DNA from: Pseudovibrio sp947494035
Lineage (GTDB): Bacteria; Pseudomonadota; Alphaproteobacteria; Rhizobiales; Stappiaceae
DNA: 64,000 nt
Assembly (NCBI GenBank): GCA_947494035.1
Contig: CANLTN010000023.1
Span: forward strand, 1 to 64,000
Direction: 5' to 3'
In this document: positions 9,410 through 19,114 of the stretch, piece after piece
Layout of the letters: the number at the start of each line of letters is the position of its first letter
Position numbering within the stretch: the first letter of the stretch is position 1
Translations under genes and position numbers: made by a program
Notes under the pieces: model-generated
What the model was told of the DNA's origin: nothing
What the model saw: the letters and a program-made list of their open reading frames with translations, nothing else
The model's database searches: none

Positions 9410-10171
9410 ATGCAGTGGCAGGCAGAAGGCATCGTCATTGGAACGCGCAAGCAGGGTGAAAACAACATCCTGCTTGAGGTTCTGACACCGGACAAAGGCC
9501 GCTGCCTGGGACTGGTTCGCGGCGGCAGATCCCGCCGCCAGCAACCTGCCCTCCAACTTGGCAACCACCTCAATCTTACCTGGCGCGCCCGGCTGGACGA
9601 GCATCTGGGCTTTTTCACCGTTGAGCCCGTACAATTACGCGCCGCTCACCTCATGCAAACCGCTCGCGCCATTCACGGCCTGCAAAGCCTGTGCGCGCAG
9701 ATCCGCCTTTTGCCTGAGCGCGATCCCCATCCAAATCTGTTTCATGCACTGGACGTTATCCTCGACCATCTGGAAGACCCACGAATTGGCGCAGCCCTTG
9801 TGCTTCGTTTCGAACTGGAGCTGCTCAACGAGCTTGGTTTCGGTCTGGACCTGTCGGCGTGCGCCGCCACAGGAACAAACGATGAGCTGGATTGGGTTTC
9901 TCCAAAATCTGGCCGTGCCGTCTGCAAGACAGCTGGCCAACCCTATGCCAGCAAACTCCTGACACTGCCAGAGTTTATGAAAACGCCGCAATTACGCCTC
10001 TCACAGGGCGTTCAGATTTCGCAGGATGATATGGAGGCAGGCTTTTCTCTGACCGGCTACTTTCTGTTCAGATACATTTACGAGCCGCGCGGCATCCCAT
10101 GGCCACCTGCACGAGATAGCTATATCACCGCCCTCAAAAAAGACTTCGCTGATCTGGCAGACGAATATTGA
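9410..10171 (+). CDS. recO: DNA repair protein RecO
   Basis: RecFOR pathway mediator that loads RecA on gapped DNA. The N-terminal OB fold begins MQWQAEGIVIGTRKQGENN, the typical RecO opening, and the C-terminal helical part includes RFELELLNELGFGLDLSAC. Length is 253 residues. It is eight bases from era and ends the operon. Confidence 0.95.
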   Translation: MQWQAEGIVIGTRKQGENNILLEVLTPDKGRCLGLVRGGRSRRQQPALQLGNHLNLTWRARLDEHLGFFTVEPVQLRAAHLMQTARAIHGLQSLCAQIRLLPERDPHPNLFHALDVILDHLEDPRIGAALVLRFELELLNELGFGLDLSACAATGTNDELDWVSPKSGRAVCKTAGQPYASKLLTLPEFMKTPQLRLSQGVQISQDDMEAGFSLTGYFLFRYIYEPRGIPWPPARDSYITALKKDFADLADEY

Positions 10172-10180
10172 AGAACTTCG

Positions 10181-10492
10181 TCAATTCCCTTGAGGACCAT
10201 TCCCGCCCGGCAAAATAATAACCGGACCAGTACTACGTCCTGCAAGCGGCACATACCGCTTTGTCGGAGGTGCCACATAAGGGTGTTGATCCTCTGGTGG
10301 TGGCTGAAACCAGCTTGGCCGCACGCCCGGAGCAACCCACGTCTCACCCTGCCTGCTACCAACCTGAGGGGCAGTTTGCTCATAGGGCGTGTCCTGAGAC
10401 ACGCTCCGGTCAAAATCAGCAGCATGACTGCACGACAAAACCGCAACCAAACCGCATGTCAGCGTAAAACCCTTCACCACTAAACTTTGCAT
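10181..10492 (-). CDS. Small proline-rich exported protein, possible lipoprotein
   Basis: A 103-residue hypothetical protein, convergent with recO. The start is set at 10492 (MQSLVVKG), which gives a clean signal peptide through about residue 22 with either a weak lipobox (AVLSC) or a signal peptidase I site after SHA. The mature part is short, Pro/Gln/Gly-rich and without recognised domains. Function unknown. Confidence 0.6.
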   Translation of the reverse strand: MQSLVVKGFTLTCGLVAVLSCSHAADFDRSVSQDTPYEQTAPQVGSRQGETWVAPGVRPSWFQPPPEDQHPYVAPPTKRYVPLAGRSTGPVIILPGGNGPQGN

Positions 10493-10792
10493 TGCAAACA
10501 CCTTTTCTCCCGGCCTGCAGCAACATGTAGCTTTCTGCACGCCCTAGACTACCCCAACGAGAATCAGGTCCTCTTAAGTCATTTTGGAAAATTCGAGCAA
10601 TCCCTGAGGCCGGTTTTCGCCTCCACTGTTTGCAGTTGCTTGCACGGAATTAAGTATTCGCAGCAATGTATCACAGAACACGCCTCTTTCACCGCGATAC
10701 AAACCTTTAAAAAGCGCTGTTTTCTGAGGATTTCATAGGCAGGTTGAAGCGAGACCATGGACAGAACAAGCCAAGAACGATAACCAAGTGTC
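10493..10792. other. Intergenic region upstream of parC
   Basis: 300 bases between two divergent genes. It should contain the parC promoter and that of the small exported protein. I see no RNA gene or clear repeat. Confidence 0.4.
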
Positions 10793-13045
10793 ATGGGACA
10801 AGAAGTGAGCGGCCATGATGGCCCGGAAACAATCGATCTTAAAGGTGCTTTGGAAGAGCGTTACCTCAGCTACGCTCTGACGACCATCATGCATCGCGCT
10901 CTACCAGATGTGCGCGATGGCTTGAAACCGGTGCACCGTCGTATTCTCTATGGCATGCGCCTGTTAAAGCTCGATCCAAATCAGGGCTTCAAGAAGTGCG
11001 CGCGCGTTGTCGGTGACGTCATGGGTAAATACCACCCGCACGGTGACGCTGCCATTTACGACGCCCTTGTCCGCCTCGCTCAAGACTTCTCCGTTCGCTA
11101 TCCGATGGTGGATGGTCAGGGCAACTTCGGTAACATCGACGGCGATAGCGCCGCAGCCATGCGTTACACCGAAGCCCGCATGACCGATGTGGCCACCCGT
11201 ATTCTGGATGGCCTCAACGAAAACGCTGTCGACTTCCGCGAAACCTACGATGGTCTGGACTCAGAGCCCGTTGTCCTTCCGGGCAGTTTTCCGAACCTTC
11301 TGGCAAACGGCTCCACTGGCATTGCAGTGGGCATGGCGACTTCCATCCCGCCGCACAACGCTTATGAGCTTTGCAACGCCTGTCAGCTTCTGATCTCAAA
11401 ACCGGATGCAGAAGTCGAAGAGTTGCTTGAGCACATCAAGGGCCCAGACTTCCCGACTGGCGGTACCATCGTCAACGATAACGGCTCCATTCTGGAAGCC
11501 TATAAGACGGGCCGTGGCAGCTTCCGCACCCGTGCCAAATGGCACAAGGAAGAAGGCGCACGCGGCACCTACAACATTGTCGTCACCGAAATTCCATACC
11601 TCGTTCAAAAGTCCCGTCTGATCGAGAAAATCGCTGAACTCCTGATGGCACGCAAACTGCCGTTACTGGATGATGTTCGCGATGAATCTGCTGAAGACGT
11701 GCGCGTGGTTCTGGTGCCACGAAACAAGAACGTCGACCCTGAACTTCTCATGGCTTCCCTGTTCAAGCTGACGGATCTGGAAAACAGATTCTCGCTGAAC
11801 ATGAACGTCCTATCCAAAGGCGTCGTGCCAAAAGTCATGAGCCTGAAGGACGTCTTGAAGGAGTGGCTTGAGCACCAGAAAGAAGTTCTGGTTCGACGCT
11901 CCAACCACAGACTGGACCAGATCAACCACCGTCTTGAGGTTCTGGAAGGCTATCTGATTGCCTACCTGAACATCGACGAAGTCATCCGCATCATCCGTGA
12001 AGAGGACGATGCCAAGGCCTCTCTCATTCAGGCCTTCGAGCTGACAGACGTTCAGGCCGAAGCAATCCTGAACATGCGCCTGCGCTCCTTGCGCAAGCTC
12101 GAAGAATTCGAGATCAGAAAAGAACACGACAAGCTCTCCAAGGAAAAAGCAGGTCTAGAGTCCCTCCTCGCCTCCGAAAAGAAGCAGTGGAATCGCGTTT
12201 CAAAACAGGTTGGCGAAATCGGCAAGGCCTATGGTCCTGAGACTGAAATCGGCGCACGCAGGACTGACTTCAGCACTGCCACAGACCATGATCTGGAAGA
12301 GATTCATCAGGCCATGATCGAGAAGGAACCAATCACGGTTGTTATCTCACGGAAAGGCTGGATCAGAACTCTCAAGGGCCATGTTCAGGATGTGAGCAAC
12401 CTCATCTTTAAGCAAGGCGACGAGCTGCACCTGTCCTTCCACGCAGAAACCACCAGCAAGATCCTGATTTTCACCAGCGGTGGTAAGTTCTATACTCTTG
12501 GCGCAGACAAGCTGCCGGGCGGTCGCGGCCACGGTGAGCCAATCCGTCTGATGCTGGATATGGACGAGACGCAAGAAATCATCAGCGCCTTTGTACATGA
12601 TCCAGAGCGCAAACTCCTTATGTCCACCGACGGAGCATATGGCTTTGTGGTTCAGGAAAAAGATGTGGTCGCCAACACCCGCAAGGGGAAACAGGTACTC
12701 AACGTGACAGCCCCAGCAAAGGCAGTCCTGTGCGTACCGGCTTCTGGAGACTATGTAGCTGTAATCGGCCACAACAGAAAACTCCTCACCTTCCCGCTTG
12801 CGCAAATTGCAGTGATGACAAGAGGCCGGGGCGTACGCTTGCAACGCTACAGAGACGGCGGCATCTCCGACATAAAAACCTTCAATTCAGAAGACGGCCT
12901 CACTTGGACCGACACATCAGGACGCACCTTCAAGCGCACACTGGAAGAACTTCAGGATTGGCGCGGGGACCGTGGTCAAGCCGGCCGACTACCACCAAAC
13001 GGCTTCCCAAGAACCAACAAGTTTGGTGGAAATTCAATGAGTTAA
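10793..13045 (+). CDS. parC: DNA topoisomerase IV subunit A
   Basis: Breaking-rejoining subunit that decatenates daughter chromosomes together with ParE. The catalytic tyrosine is in AAMRYTEARM (about residue 125); the winged-helix region contains RALPDVRDGLKPVHRRILYGM and KYHPHGDAAIYDA. The C-terminal pinwheel domain (about 500-740) has degenerate repeats. At 750 residues it matches ParC rather than the longer GyrA, and the GyrA-box is not obvious. The next gene is convergent, with a terminator between. Confidence 0.95.
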   Translation: MGQEVSGHDGPETIDLKGALEERYLSYALTTIMHRALPDVRDGLKPVHRRILYGMRLLKLDPNQGFKKCARVVGDVMGKYHPHGDAAIYDALVRLAQDFSVRYPMVDGQGNFGNIDGDSAAAMRYTEARMTDVATRILDGLNENAVDFRETYDGLDSEPVVLPGSFPNLLANGSTGIAVGMATSIPPHNAYELCNACQLLISKPDAEVEELLEHIKGPDFPTGGTIVNDNGSILEAYKTGRGSFRTRAKWHKEEGARGTYNIVVTEIPYLVQKSRLIEKIAELLMARKLPLLDDVRDESAEDVRVVLVPRNKNVDPELLMASLFKLTDLENRFSLNMNVLSKGVVPKVMSLKDVLKEWLEHQKEVLVRRSNHRLDQINHRLEVLEGYLIAYLNIDEVIRIIREEDDAKASLIQAFELTDVQAEAILNMRLRSLRKLEEFEIRKEHDKLSKEKAGLESLLASEKKQWNRVSKQVGEIGKAYGPETEIGARRTDFSTATDHDLEEIHQAMIEKEPITVVISRKGWIRTLKGHVQDVSNLIFKQGDELHLSFHAETTSKILIFTSGGKFYTLGADKLPGGRGHGEPIRLMLDMDETQEIISAFVHDPERKLLMSTDGAYGFVVQEKDVVANTRKGKQVLNVTAPAKAVLCVPASGDYVAVIGHNRKLLTFPLAQIAVMTRGRGVRLQRYRDGGISDIKTFNSEDGLTWTDTSGRTFKRTLEELQDWRGDRGQAGRLPPNGFPRTNKFGGNSMS

Positions 13046-13090
13046 GCGAAGGTTCGGAATCAACTTCTTCGCACTATGCCGTATACCTAC

Positions 13091-13121
13091 AAAAAACAGA
13101 GCCTCACGGGCTCTGTTTTTT
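13091..13121 (+). terminator. Bidirectional terminator between parC and yjjX
   Basis: Stem of AAAAAACAGAGCC with its complement around a short loop, ending in TTTTTT on the plus strand and in T residues on the minus strand as well. It can serve both convergent genes. Confidence 0.85.
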
Positions 13122-13154
13122 GTTTCAGTTGAATCTGTCTGTCAGAAAAAACTT

Positions 13155-13688
13155 CTAAGTATCTATAAACGCAGGAGATCTAAACGGTAACAGCGCGAGA
13201 TACAGAGTATCAACATAGGTAGAGGTGCGCGTCAGGCGTCCTGCTGTCAGCAACCCAACAGCACCGCCCTTTTGCTTGATATTGTCCGTACCATAGATCT
13301 CGTCAATCGCATGGCCAAGCTCCATACCGGAGCGGATCAGGTGCATCACCTTCTCTGGCAATGGCAGCAGCATTGAGCGGCTGGCCGAGACCTCTCCTTC
13401 ACGAGAAATCACCACCATCCATGCAAAGGTGTAAGCCATCCCGTGCAGCACGCAAATACCGCCTTCTAGCCCAACGCCGAAATCCGCATCAGCCTCAGCT
13501 TCCAATGCGTTTTGCGCACGCATCACAGCACCCTGATGTGTTTCTTCGTCACTCATGGGCTGGTCAGGAACTCCGGACGGAACAGTTGCAGAAACCAGTT
13601 CAATCTCGTCAGCAGGAAATTGCGCTCTGAACGCCTCAAGCGTTGCGTTTACCTTGACCGGATTCTGGGAGGCGACAACAACTTTCAT
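13155..13688 (-). CDS. yjjX: Inosine/xanthosine triphosphatase
   Basis: House-cleaning enzyme of the DUF84/YjjX family that hydrolyses ITP and XTP to keep damaged purines out of nucleic acids. The N-terminal nucleotide-binding segment VVASQNPVKVNATLEAF and the acidic MSDEETHQGA motif are clear, and length (177 residues) is normal. AGGAG lies eight bases before the ATG. Confidence 0.9.
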   Translation of the reverse strand: MKVVVASQNPVKVNATLEAFRAQFPADEIELVSATVPSGVPDQPMSDEETHQGAVMRAQNALEAEADADFGVGLEGGICVLHGMAYTFAWMVVISREGEVSASRSMLLPLPEKVMHLIRSGMELGHAIDEIYGTDNIKQKGGAVGLLTAGRLTRTSTYVDTLYLALLPFRSPAFIDT

Positions 13689-13808
13689 GGAAAGACTCCT
13701 GATCAGTCACAGTGTCTCAGACATATCATCACAGAGAAAGTGAAGCCTCACATAAAGATAGGCCCGAGACAGAAGGCTGGAGCATCGCCAGCTTGATGTT
13801 GAAATGCT

Positions 13809-14285
13809 CTAGCGGTTCTTCAGCAGACGCTGCTTTTCGCGGTTCCAGTCACGCGTCTTTTCGGTCTGGCGTTTGTCATGGGCCTTTTTACCCTTGGCAA
13901 GAGCCACTTCCATCTTGGCACGTCCATCTTCATTAAAGTAGATTCTGAGCGGCACTATGGTCTTGCCTTCTTTTTGAACAGAAGCAAAAAGCTTGTTCAA
14001 TTCGCGGCGGTGCATCAGCAGTTTGCGAGGACGGCGGGGCTCATGATTGAATCGGTTGCCCTGCGTGTATTCAGGAATGTAGATGTTGTAGACCATCATC
14101 TCGCCCCGATACTCAGCAGCATAGCTTTCTGCAATGTTGCTCTTGCCTTGGCGAAGGGACTTTACTTCAGTCCCCTTCAGCTCAATGCCAGCCTCAAACA
14201 CATCTTCAATCTCAAAGTTAAAACGGGCCTTCCGGTTTTCCGCAACAACCTTGCGCCCGGGAACGCCACCTTTTTTGGCAGCCAT
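13809..14285 (-). CDS. smpB: SsrA-binding protein SmpB
   Basis: Binds tmRNA and brings it to stalled ribosomes in trans-translation. Motifs: VVAENRKARFNFEIEDVFEAG near the start in two pieces, TEVKSLRQGKSNI, and the basic C-terminal tail DKRQTEKTRDWNREKQRLL that inserts into the mRNA channel. Length is 158 residues and an AAGGAAAAG ribosome site is present. The tmRNA gene was not found in the window. Confidence 0.97.
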   Translation of the reverse strand: MAAKKGGVPGRKVVAENRKARFNFEIEDVFEAGIELKGTEVKSLRQGKSNIAESYAAEYRGEMMVYNIYIPEYTQGNRFNHEPRRPRKLLMHRRELNKLFASVQKEGKTIVPLRIYFNEDGRAKMEVALAKGKKAHDKRQTEKTRDWNREKQRLLKNR

Positions 14286-14307
14286 TTCTTTTCCTTATAT
14301 CACTCAA

Positions 14308-14343
14308 TAAAAAGCTCCGCGCACACTCCAAAAGGTGCGCGGA
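14308..14343 (-). terminator. Terminator after dapA
   Basis: On the minus strand a TCCGCGCAC stem and its complement are followed by GCTTTTTATTG. It lies between the dapA stop and the smpB start, so smpB probably has its own promoter or relies on readthrough. Confidence 0.75.
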
Positions 14344-14351
14344 ACACTGGA

Positions 14352-15230
14352 TTAGTTGATCAGGCCAGCATGGACCATAGCCTTGCGAATGGTCTGCTGA
14401 GTTTCTTCAGTAACTTTGACCAAAGGCACGCGCAGCTCCTCTTCCATAAAGCCAAGCAGGGACAAAGCATACTTTGGACCAGCTGGATTTGGCTCAATGA
14501 ACATAGCGTCATGCAGAGGTGCAAGTCGGTCCTGAATGCTCAGCGCGGTTGCAAAATCTCCTGCAAGACACGCTTCCTGGAACCGTGAGCACAGCGCTGG
14601 CGCAACGTTTGCTGTCACGGAGATACATCCATGACCACCATGAGCCATAAAGCCAAGCGCAGTGATATCTTCACCGGACAGCTGGATGAACTCTTTGCCG
14701 CACATATGGCGCTGCATGGAGGCGCGAGCAAGGTTGGCCGTTGCATCTTTCACACCGACAATATTGTCCACTTCATCAAACAACTCGGCCATGGTTTCAG
14801 GCAGCATGTCAATTATGGAGCGACCCGGAATGTTATAGATGTAGATCGGAAGATCTACAGAAGCAGCAACCGCCTTGAAGTGAGCCTTCAGCCCTGCCTG
14901 ATTTGGCTTGTTGTAATAAGGCGTGACCGACAAAATTGCATCCGCCCCCACTTCCTGTGCGTGCTGCGCAAATTCAATCGCTTCAACCGGATTATTTGAG
15001 CCCGCTCCGGCCATCACCGGAACACGGCCAGCAGAAACCTCAACCGCCATCTGTACAACGCGCTTATGCTCGTCAAAAGAAAGTGTTGGGCTTTCACCGG
15101 TTGTTCCCACGGGGACAAGCCCATGGGAGCCCTGTTTTATCTGCCAATCCACGAATTCCCGGAAGGCCTTCTCATCCACTTTGCCATCCTTAAAAGGGGT
15201 GACAAGTGCTGGGATTGATCCTCTAAACAT
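14352..15230 (-). CDS. dapA: 4-hydroxy-tetrahydrodipicolinate synthase
   Basis: Condenses pyruvate with aspartate semialdehyde in lysine and diaminopimelate synthesis. The TIM barrel keeps GTTGESPTLSFDEH, the tyrosine region TPYYNKPNQ and the Schiff-base lysine in IVGVKDAT. Length is 292 residues. A GAGGAA ribosome site precedes the ATG at 15230. The pathway supplies peptidoglycan precursors; the transglycosylase gene lies divergently upstream. Confidence 0.97.
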   Translation of the reverse strand: MFRGSIPALVTPFKDGKVDEKAFREFVDWQIKQGSHGLVPVGTTGESPTLSFDEHKRVVQMAVEVSAGRVPVMAGAGSNNPVEAIEFAQHAQEVGADAILSVTPYYNKPNQAGLKAHFKAVAASVDLPIYIYNIPGRSIIDMLPETMAELFDEVDNIVGVKDATANLARASMQRHMCGKEFIQLSGEDITALGFMAHGGHGCISVTANVAPALCSRFQEACLAGDFATALSIQDRLAPLHDAMFIEPNPAGPKYALSLLGFMEEELRVPLVKVTEETQQTIRKAMVHAGLIN

Positions 15231-15437
15231 TTCAGGTTCCTCGTTGGATTACATATAAACAGAGCAAAATTAACCAATCCCCTCAAAGGGGTGGCAAACC
15301 GTAATTTGATCTAGCCCATCTCGACAATATCACCAAGACCTTCTGTTATTAGATTCAGGAATTTTTTTGTGCTCATATTTAGGCCAGCATCACCTGTGAG
15401 TATGATAGGTCGATGGGCGAAACATTAAACAGATATT

Positions 15438-15475
15438 TACTCTGTTTGTGGCAAACAGAGTATTGGATTTTTTGC
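15438..15475 (+). terminator. Hairpin with T-run in the leader of the lytic transglycosylase gene
   Basis: An 11-bp perfect stem (TACTCTGTTTG and its complement, three-base loop) is followed within five bases by TTTTTT, about 70 bases before the slt start. It looks like an intrinsic terminator in the 5' leader. It may be an attenuator or the end of an upstream short transcript. A second smaller hairpin (ATCCGG/CCGGAT) lies between it and the start codon. Confidence 0.5.
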
Positions 15476-15543
15476 GAATTAAACCATCCGGTGCGTATTC
15501 TGCCGGATAAACAACACTCAGGTGAGACTGGCCGACGAGTAGT

Positions 15544-17844
15544 ATGCGTATCCGTAAGCTTCTTCTTGTATCGACACGAGTTAGTGCAATTGCAATTGCA
15601 ACGACTTTTTCAGCATCGGCATTTTCTGCTGTATCCTCTTTAAATCACAGCACAATTCCGGTTCCGAATCCCGTCAAATCCGTGCGTACCGTTACCTTGG
15701 CGGGCCAACAGGCCGCCTTACAAAGCGTGCAGCGCATGGCAATGCCGCGCTCCAAACCCTCTGCAGCGGCAAAGGGCTTGACAGTCAGCACAAACAGCAC
15801 TCAGCTGTCCAGTTACGCGCCAGTGGCACCTGTTCCCAATGGCAAAAATCAGGTAGCAAACCGCCCTTCCAGACCGTTAAACGCGGTGGAAGCAACTTCA
15901 GCCTTAACAAACTCTTATCCACAGGGATTGAGCACAGCTCAAGCAACCGGACCGATCGAGCCGCTGAAGACGGTCTTAGAGCACGTCAAGGCCGGGCGTC
16001 TGGATGAAGCCCTGAGCGCCCGCAATGCTTTGCCGGACAATCTTGACCGCCGTTTGGCCGATTGGTTCATTATGCTACGCGGCGGCCCGCAAACACCGGT
16101 CACCCATATCGCTCAGTTCGCAGCAAGCGCCCCACACTGGCCAACGGCACAGGTTGTACGCGCGCGCGGAGAAGCCGCCCTTGCGGCCTCCAACCTGACA
16201 CCAACGCAGGTCATTGGCGCATTCGGTTCAAGTGTACCTGAGACCAATGACGGTAAACTCGCCCTTGCAAAAGCTTATTTAGCACAGGGCAATAAAAACG
16301 ATGCTGCAAAACTTATTCGCCCTCTTTGGCAAAAAACTGTCATGGAACCCGACGAAGAGGCTGCACTCCGCAAAACCTTCGGCGGTCTCCTAAGCCAGAA
16401 AGACCATCGCCTCAGAGCCGAAATGCTTCTCTACCGTGACAGAGCCCGCGCTGCCGAACGCCTACTTTCCGAGCTGTCACAGGACGAACAGACTTACGTC
16501 AAAGCCCGCATCGCAAGCATCCGCAAAAACAGGGACGCGCTCAGCAAGCTAAGAAACGTCCCGCGCACCATGCAGTCGGACACCAACTACCAGTATGCAC
16601 TGATCGAGCACTACCGAGTGCAAGGCGATTACGAAACTGCGGCAAAACTTATGGAGGCAGCCCCAACCGATCCTGCCCTTTTGCTCAATGGTGACAGTTG
16701 GTGGCAGCAGCGCCGCGACATCTCCCGCGAAATGGTAGAGGCAGGCCAGCCACGCCGCGCCTACAATATTGCCGCTCACCATGCTGCGGAAACTCCGGGC
16801 ATGATTGTTGAGGCAGAATTTCATGCCGGATGGTTTGCCCTGCGATATGTTGGGGATCCAAATCTGGCTGAACCGCACTTCAAGCGTATCGCCAGGCTCG
16901 GCACTACATCACAGACCCTGTCCCGCGCCTACTACTGGCTCGGTCGTACTCGGGAAGCCCTCAATGACACGCAGGGGGCCATCTCATATTACCAGCAGGC
17001 AGGTGCGTTCCAGACCTCCTATTACGGTCAGCTGGCACTGGCAAAGCTCGGCATCAATCAACTGCCATTAGCAGCCCTTCCGCAAGTGACTGAGGCAGAT
17101 CAAGCCGCGTTCAATCAGAATGAACTCGTTCACGCCATCAAACGAATGGACGAAGCCGGGCTGCACAATGATTCACTGTTGTTCTATACGCATCTGGCAC
17201 GAACACTTCCGACAAACGGGCAACTCAGGCTTCTTGCCGAGCTGGCGGAGTCGCGTGGCATCTACCAGTGGTCAACAATGGTGGGACGTCTGGCACAGGC
17301 TGAGCGCGCAGAGGCAGCGCCGCTTGCTTACCCAACCAACGCACTTCCGCCCAAAACACGCATAACAAAAGGCATTGAAACCCCAGTCGTTTATGCGATC
17401 GCTCGACAAGAGAGCTCATTTAACCCAGAAGCCCGCAGCCCTGCTGGCGCACTGGGATTACTTCAGCTGATGCCGGGAACAGCTCGCGAGACCGCGCGCA
17501 AACTCGGTGTCTCCTACAAAAAATCACGGCTCACCTCTGACCCGGCCTACAACGCCACACTTGGCGCAGCATTTCTGGGTAATTTGGCAGCAGAATTTGA
17601 TGGGTCCTACATCCTTACCTTTGCAGCCTACAATGCAGGAAAGAACAAGGTAAAGGAATGGATTGAACGCTTCGGTGATCCACGCAATCCAAACGTCGAT
17701 CCAATTGATTGGGTCGAATCAATTCCTTACAGCGAAACACGGAACTACGTGCAGCGCATAACTGAAAACCTTCAGGTCTATCGCTATAAGCTTGAAAACA
17801 AGCCGCTCACCATTACACAAGACCTGACACGTGGCTATCAATAA
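15544..17844 (+). CDS. slt: Soluble lytic murein transglycosylase
   Basis: Periplasmic peptidoglycan-cleaving enzyme that makes 1,6-anhydro-muropeptides. A signal peptide (residues 1-30) is followed by a long alpha-helical superhelix of Slt type (about 130-590) and a C-terminal goose-lysozyme-like catalytic domain. That domain has the catalytic glutamate in ARQESSFNPEARSPAGA, then GLLQLMPGTA and TFAAYNAGKNKV. Length is 766 residues. The ribosome site is poor; the signal peptide supports the start. Confidence 0.92.
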   Translation: MRIRKLLLVSTRVSAIAIATTFSASAFSAVSSLNHSTIPVPNPVKSVRTVTLAGQQAALQSVQRMAMPRSKPSAAAKGLTVSTNSTQLSSYAPVAPVPNGKNQVANRPSRPLNAVEATSALTNSYPQGLSTAQATGPIEPLKTVLEHVKAGRLDEALSARNALPDNLDRRLADWFIMLRGGPQTPVTHIAQFAASAPHWPTAQVVRARGEAALAASNLTPTQVIGAFGSSVPETNDGKLALAKAYLAQGNKNDAAKLIRPLWQKTVMEPDEEAALRKTFGGLLSQKDHRLRAEMLLYRDRARAAERLLSELSQDEQTYVKARIASIRKNRDALSKLRNVPRTMQSDTNYQYALIEHYRVQGDYETAAKLMEAAPTDPALLLNGDSWWQQRRDISREMVEAGQPRRAYNIAAHHAAETPGMIVEAEFHAGWFALRYVGDPNLAEPHFKRIARLGTTSQTLSRAYYWLGRTREALNDTQGAISYYQQAGAFQTSYYGQLALAKLGINQLPLAALPQVTEADQAAFNQNELVHAIKRMDEAGLHNDSLLFYTHLARTLPTNGQLRLLAELAESRGIYQWSTMVGRLAQAERAEAAPLAYPTNALPPKTRITKGIETPVVYAIARQESSFNPEARSPAGALGLLQLMPGTARETARKLGVSYKKSRLTSDPAYNATLGAAFLGNLAAEFDGSYILTFAAYNAGKNKVKEWIERFGDPRNPNVDPIDWVESIPYSETRNYVQRITENLQVYRYKLENKPLTITQDLTRGYQ

Positions 17845-17870
17845 GCCCTGCGCAAAACCTATGCAATATA

Positions 17871-17908
17871 AAGAGCTCGGCAATATTGTCGGGCTCTTCG
17901 CATTTTTA
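17871..17908 (+). terminator. Terminator after slt
   Basis: Stem AAGAGCTCG with a near-perfect complement (one G-T pair), then CGCATTTTT. Confidence 0.7.
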
Positions 17909-18143
17909 GAGAATACCCCTTCGCCCCATCACCTGACAACTCCCGCAACTTTGACAAGACACCTGCATAAACCTGACCTATGGTGATCATAGCAAAGTCA
18001 GCGATTCATCAGGCCCTTTCCTGAGACCAAACAAGGACATCAGGAAGATACACGCCGCCCCCAAACGCGGTCTTGGGAAAATGGATTTCGAACAGAACTG
18101 CTGAACGACCGCTGAAAACCTGGAAGCATTTTGGGAGGGCTTC

Positions 18144-19049
18144 ATGCTTCAAACCTCTGACTACATTGATAGTGACCTTCAAAACGTAACCGGCACAACC
18201 CGTTTCACTTGGAAAGCCAGCGACGGGATCACACTATCAGCGCACCTCTGGGAGCCGGAAGAACCCCGCGCACCAACGGTACTCTGCCTGCCCGGCCTCA
18301 CAAGAAACACCCGAGATTTCTACCATCTGGCAAACTTTCTGAAGAAGAACGGCTTGCGCGTCATCGCCATGGATTACCGTGGTCGCGGCCTGTCAGACCA
18401 CTCTGATGACTTCAGAACCTACAGCCTCAGTCAGGAGGCAGACGACATAGATCGAGGCATCGAAGCACTTGGCCTTGAGAAGTTTGCACTCATCGGCACC
18501 TCCCGCGGTGGCCTCCATGCGATCTTTATGGCGCAGCGCTACCCAGAGCGCCTCTTGTCCGTCATTATCAACGATATAGGCCCCATAATTGAGCCAGCTG
18601 CCCTTGGTGACATAATCGCTTCAGTAGGCGCAGTGATGAAACAGCCGAACATGCAGGCAGCAGCCAAACACCAGGCATCCATCCATGGAGCCACATTCAC
18701 AACCATGTCGGAAGCAGACTGGATAACCTTTGCCAATCAACTATATGCCCCGGATTCTGATGGCGTAATCCTACGCTACGACAAAAGCTTGGGTGACACG
18801 ATCCGTGGAGAAAACAACCCCGCTCCGGAGGGTAATCTCTGGGACTCTTTCAGCGCACTGCAACCAATCCCGCACCTACTGCTTCACGGAGAAAACTCGC
18901 CCCTTCTCTCGGCAAACACCGTCGAAAAAATGCAGCAAGCGCACCGAAGAATGGAAGTCCTGGCAGTTCCCAATCAAGGGCACGCCCCCTTGCTCTGGGA
19001 TCAACTCTCCCAGAACCGCATTCTGAATTTTATCCTCACAAACGCATGA
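18144..19049 (+). CDS. Alpha/beta hydrolase
   Basis: A 301-residue cytoplasmic alpha/beta-hydrolase. The oxyanion region VLCLPGLTRNTRDF, the nucleophile elbow IGTSRGGLHA (catalytic Ser) and the late His in NQGHAPLLWD are all visible, with an Asp/Glu candidate in LLHGENSPLL. The substrate cannot be told from sequence. A strong GGGAGGG ribosome site precedes the start. Confidence 0.85.
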   Translation: MLQTSDYIDSDLQNVTGTTRFTWKASDGITLSAHLWEPEEPRAPTVLCLPGLTRNTRDFYHLANFLKKNGLRVIAMDYRGRGLSDHSDDFRTYSLSQEADDIDRGIEALGLEKFALIGTSRGGLHAIFMAQRYPERLLSVIINDIGPIIEPAALGDIIASVGAVMKQPNMQAAAKHQASIHGATFTTMSEADWITFANQLYAPDSDGVILRYDKSLGDTIRGENNPAPEGNLWDSFSALQPIPHLLLHGENSPLLSANTVEKMQQAHRRMEVLAVPNQGHAPLLWDQLSQNRILNFILTNA

Positions 19050-19064
19050 ACCACACAAAAAAGA

Positions 19065-19090
19065 GGAGCTGGATCGTAAGATCCAGCTCC
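19065..19090 (-). terminator. Bidirectional terminator between hydrolase and porin 1
   Basis: Perfect 11-bp stem GGAGCTGGATC with a GTAA loop. The minus-strand side runs into CTTTTTTG, so it best serves the porin. Confidence 0.85.
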
Positions 19091-19114
19091 CAAGTCCTTC
19101 AAGAAACTTGAATT

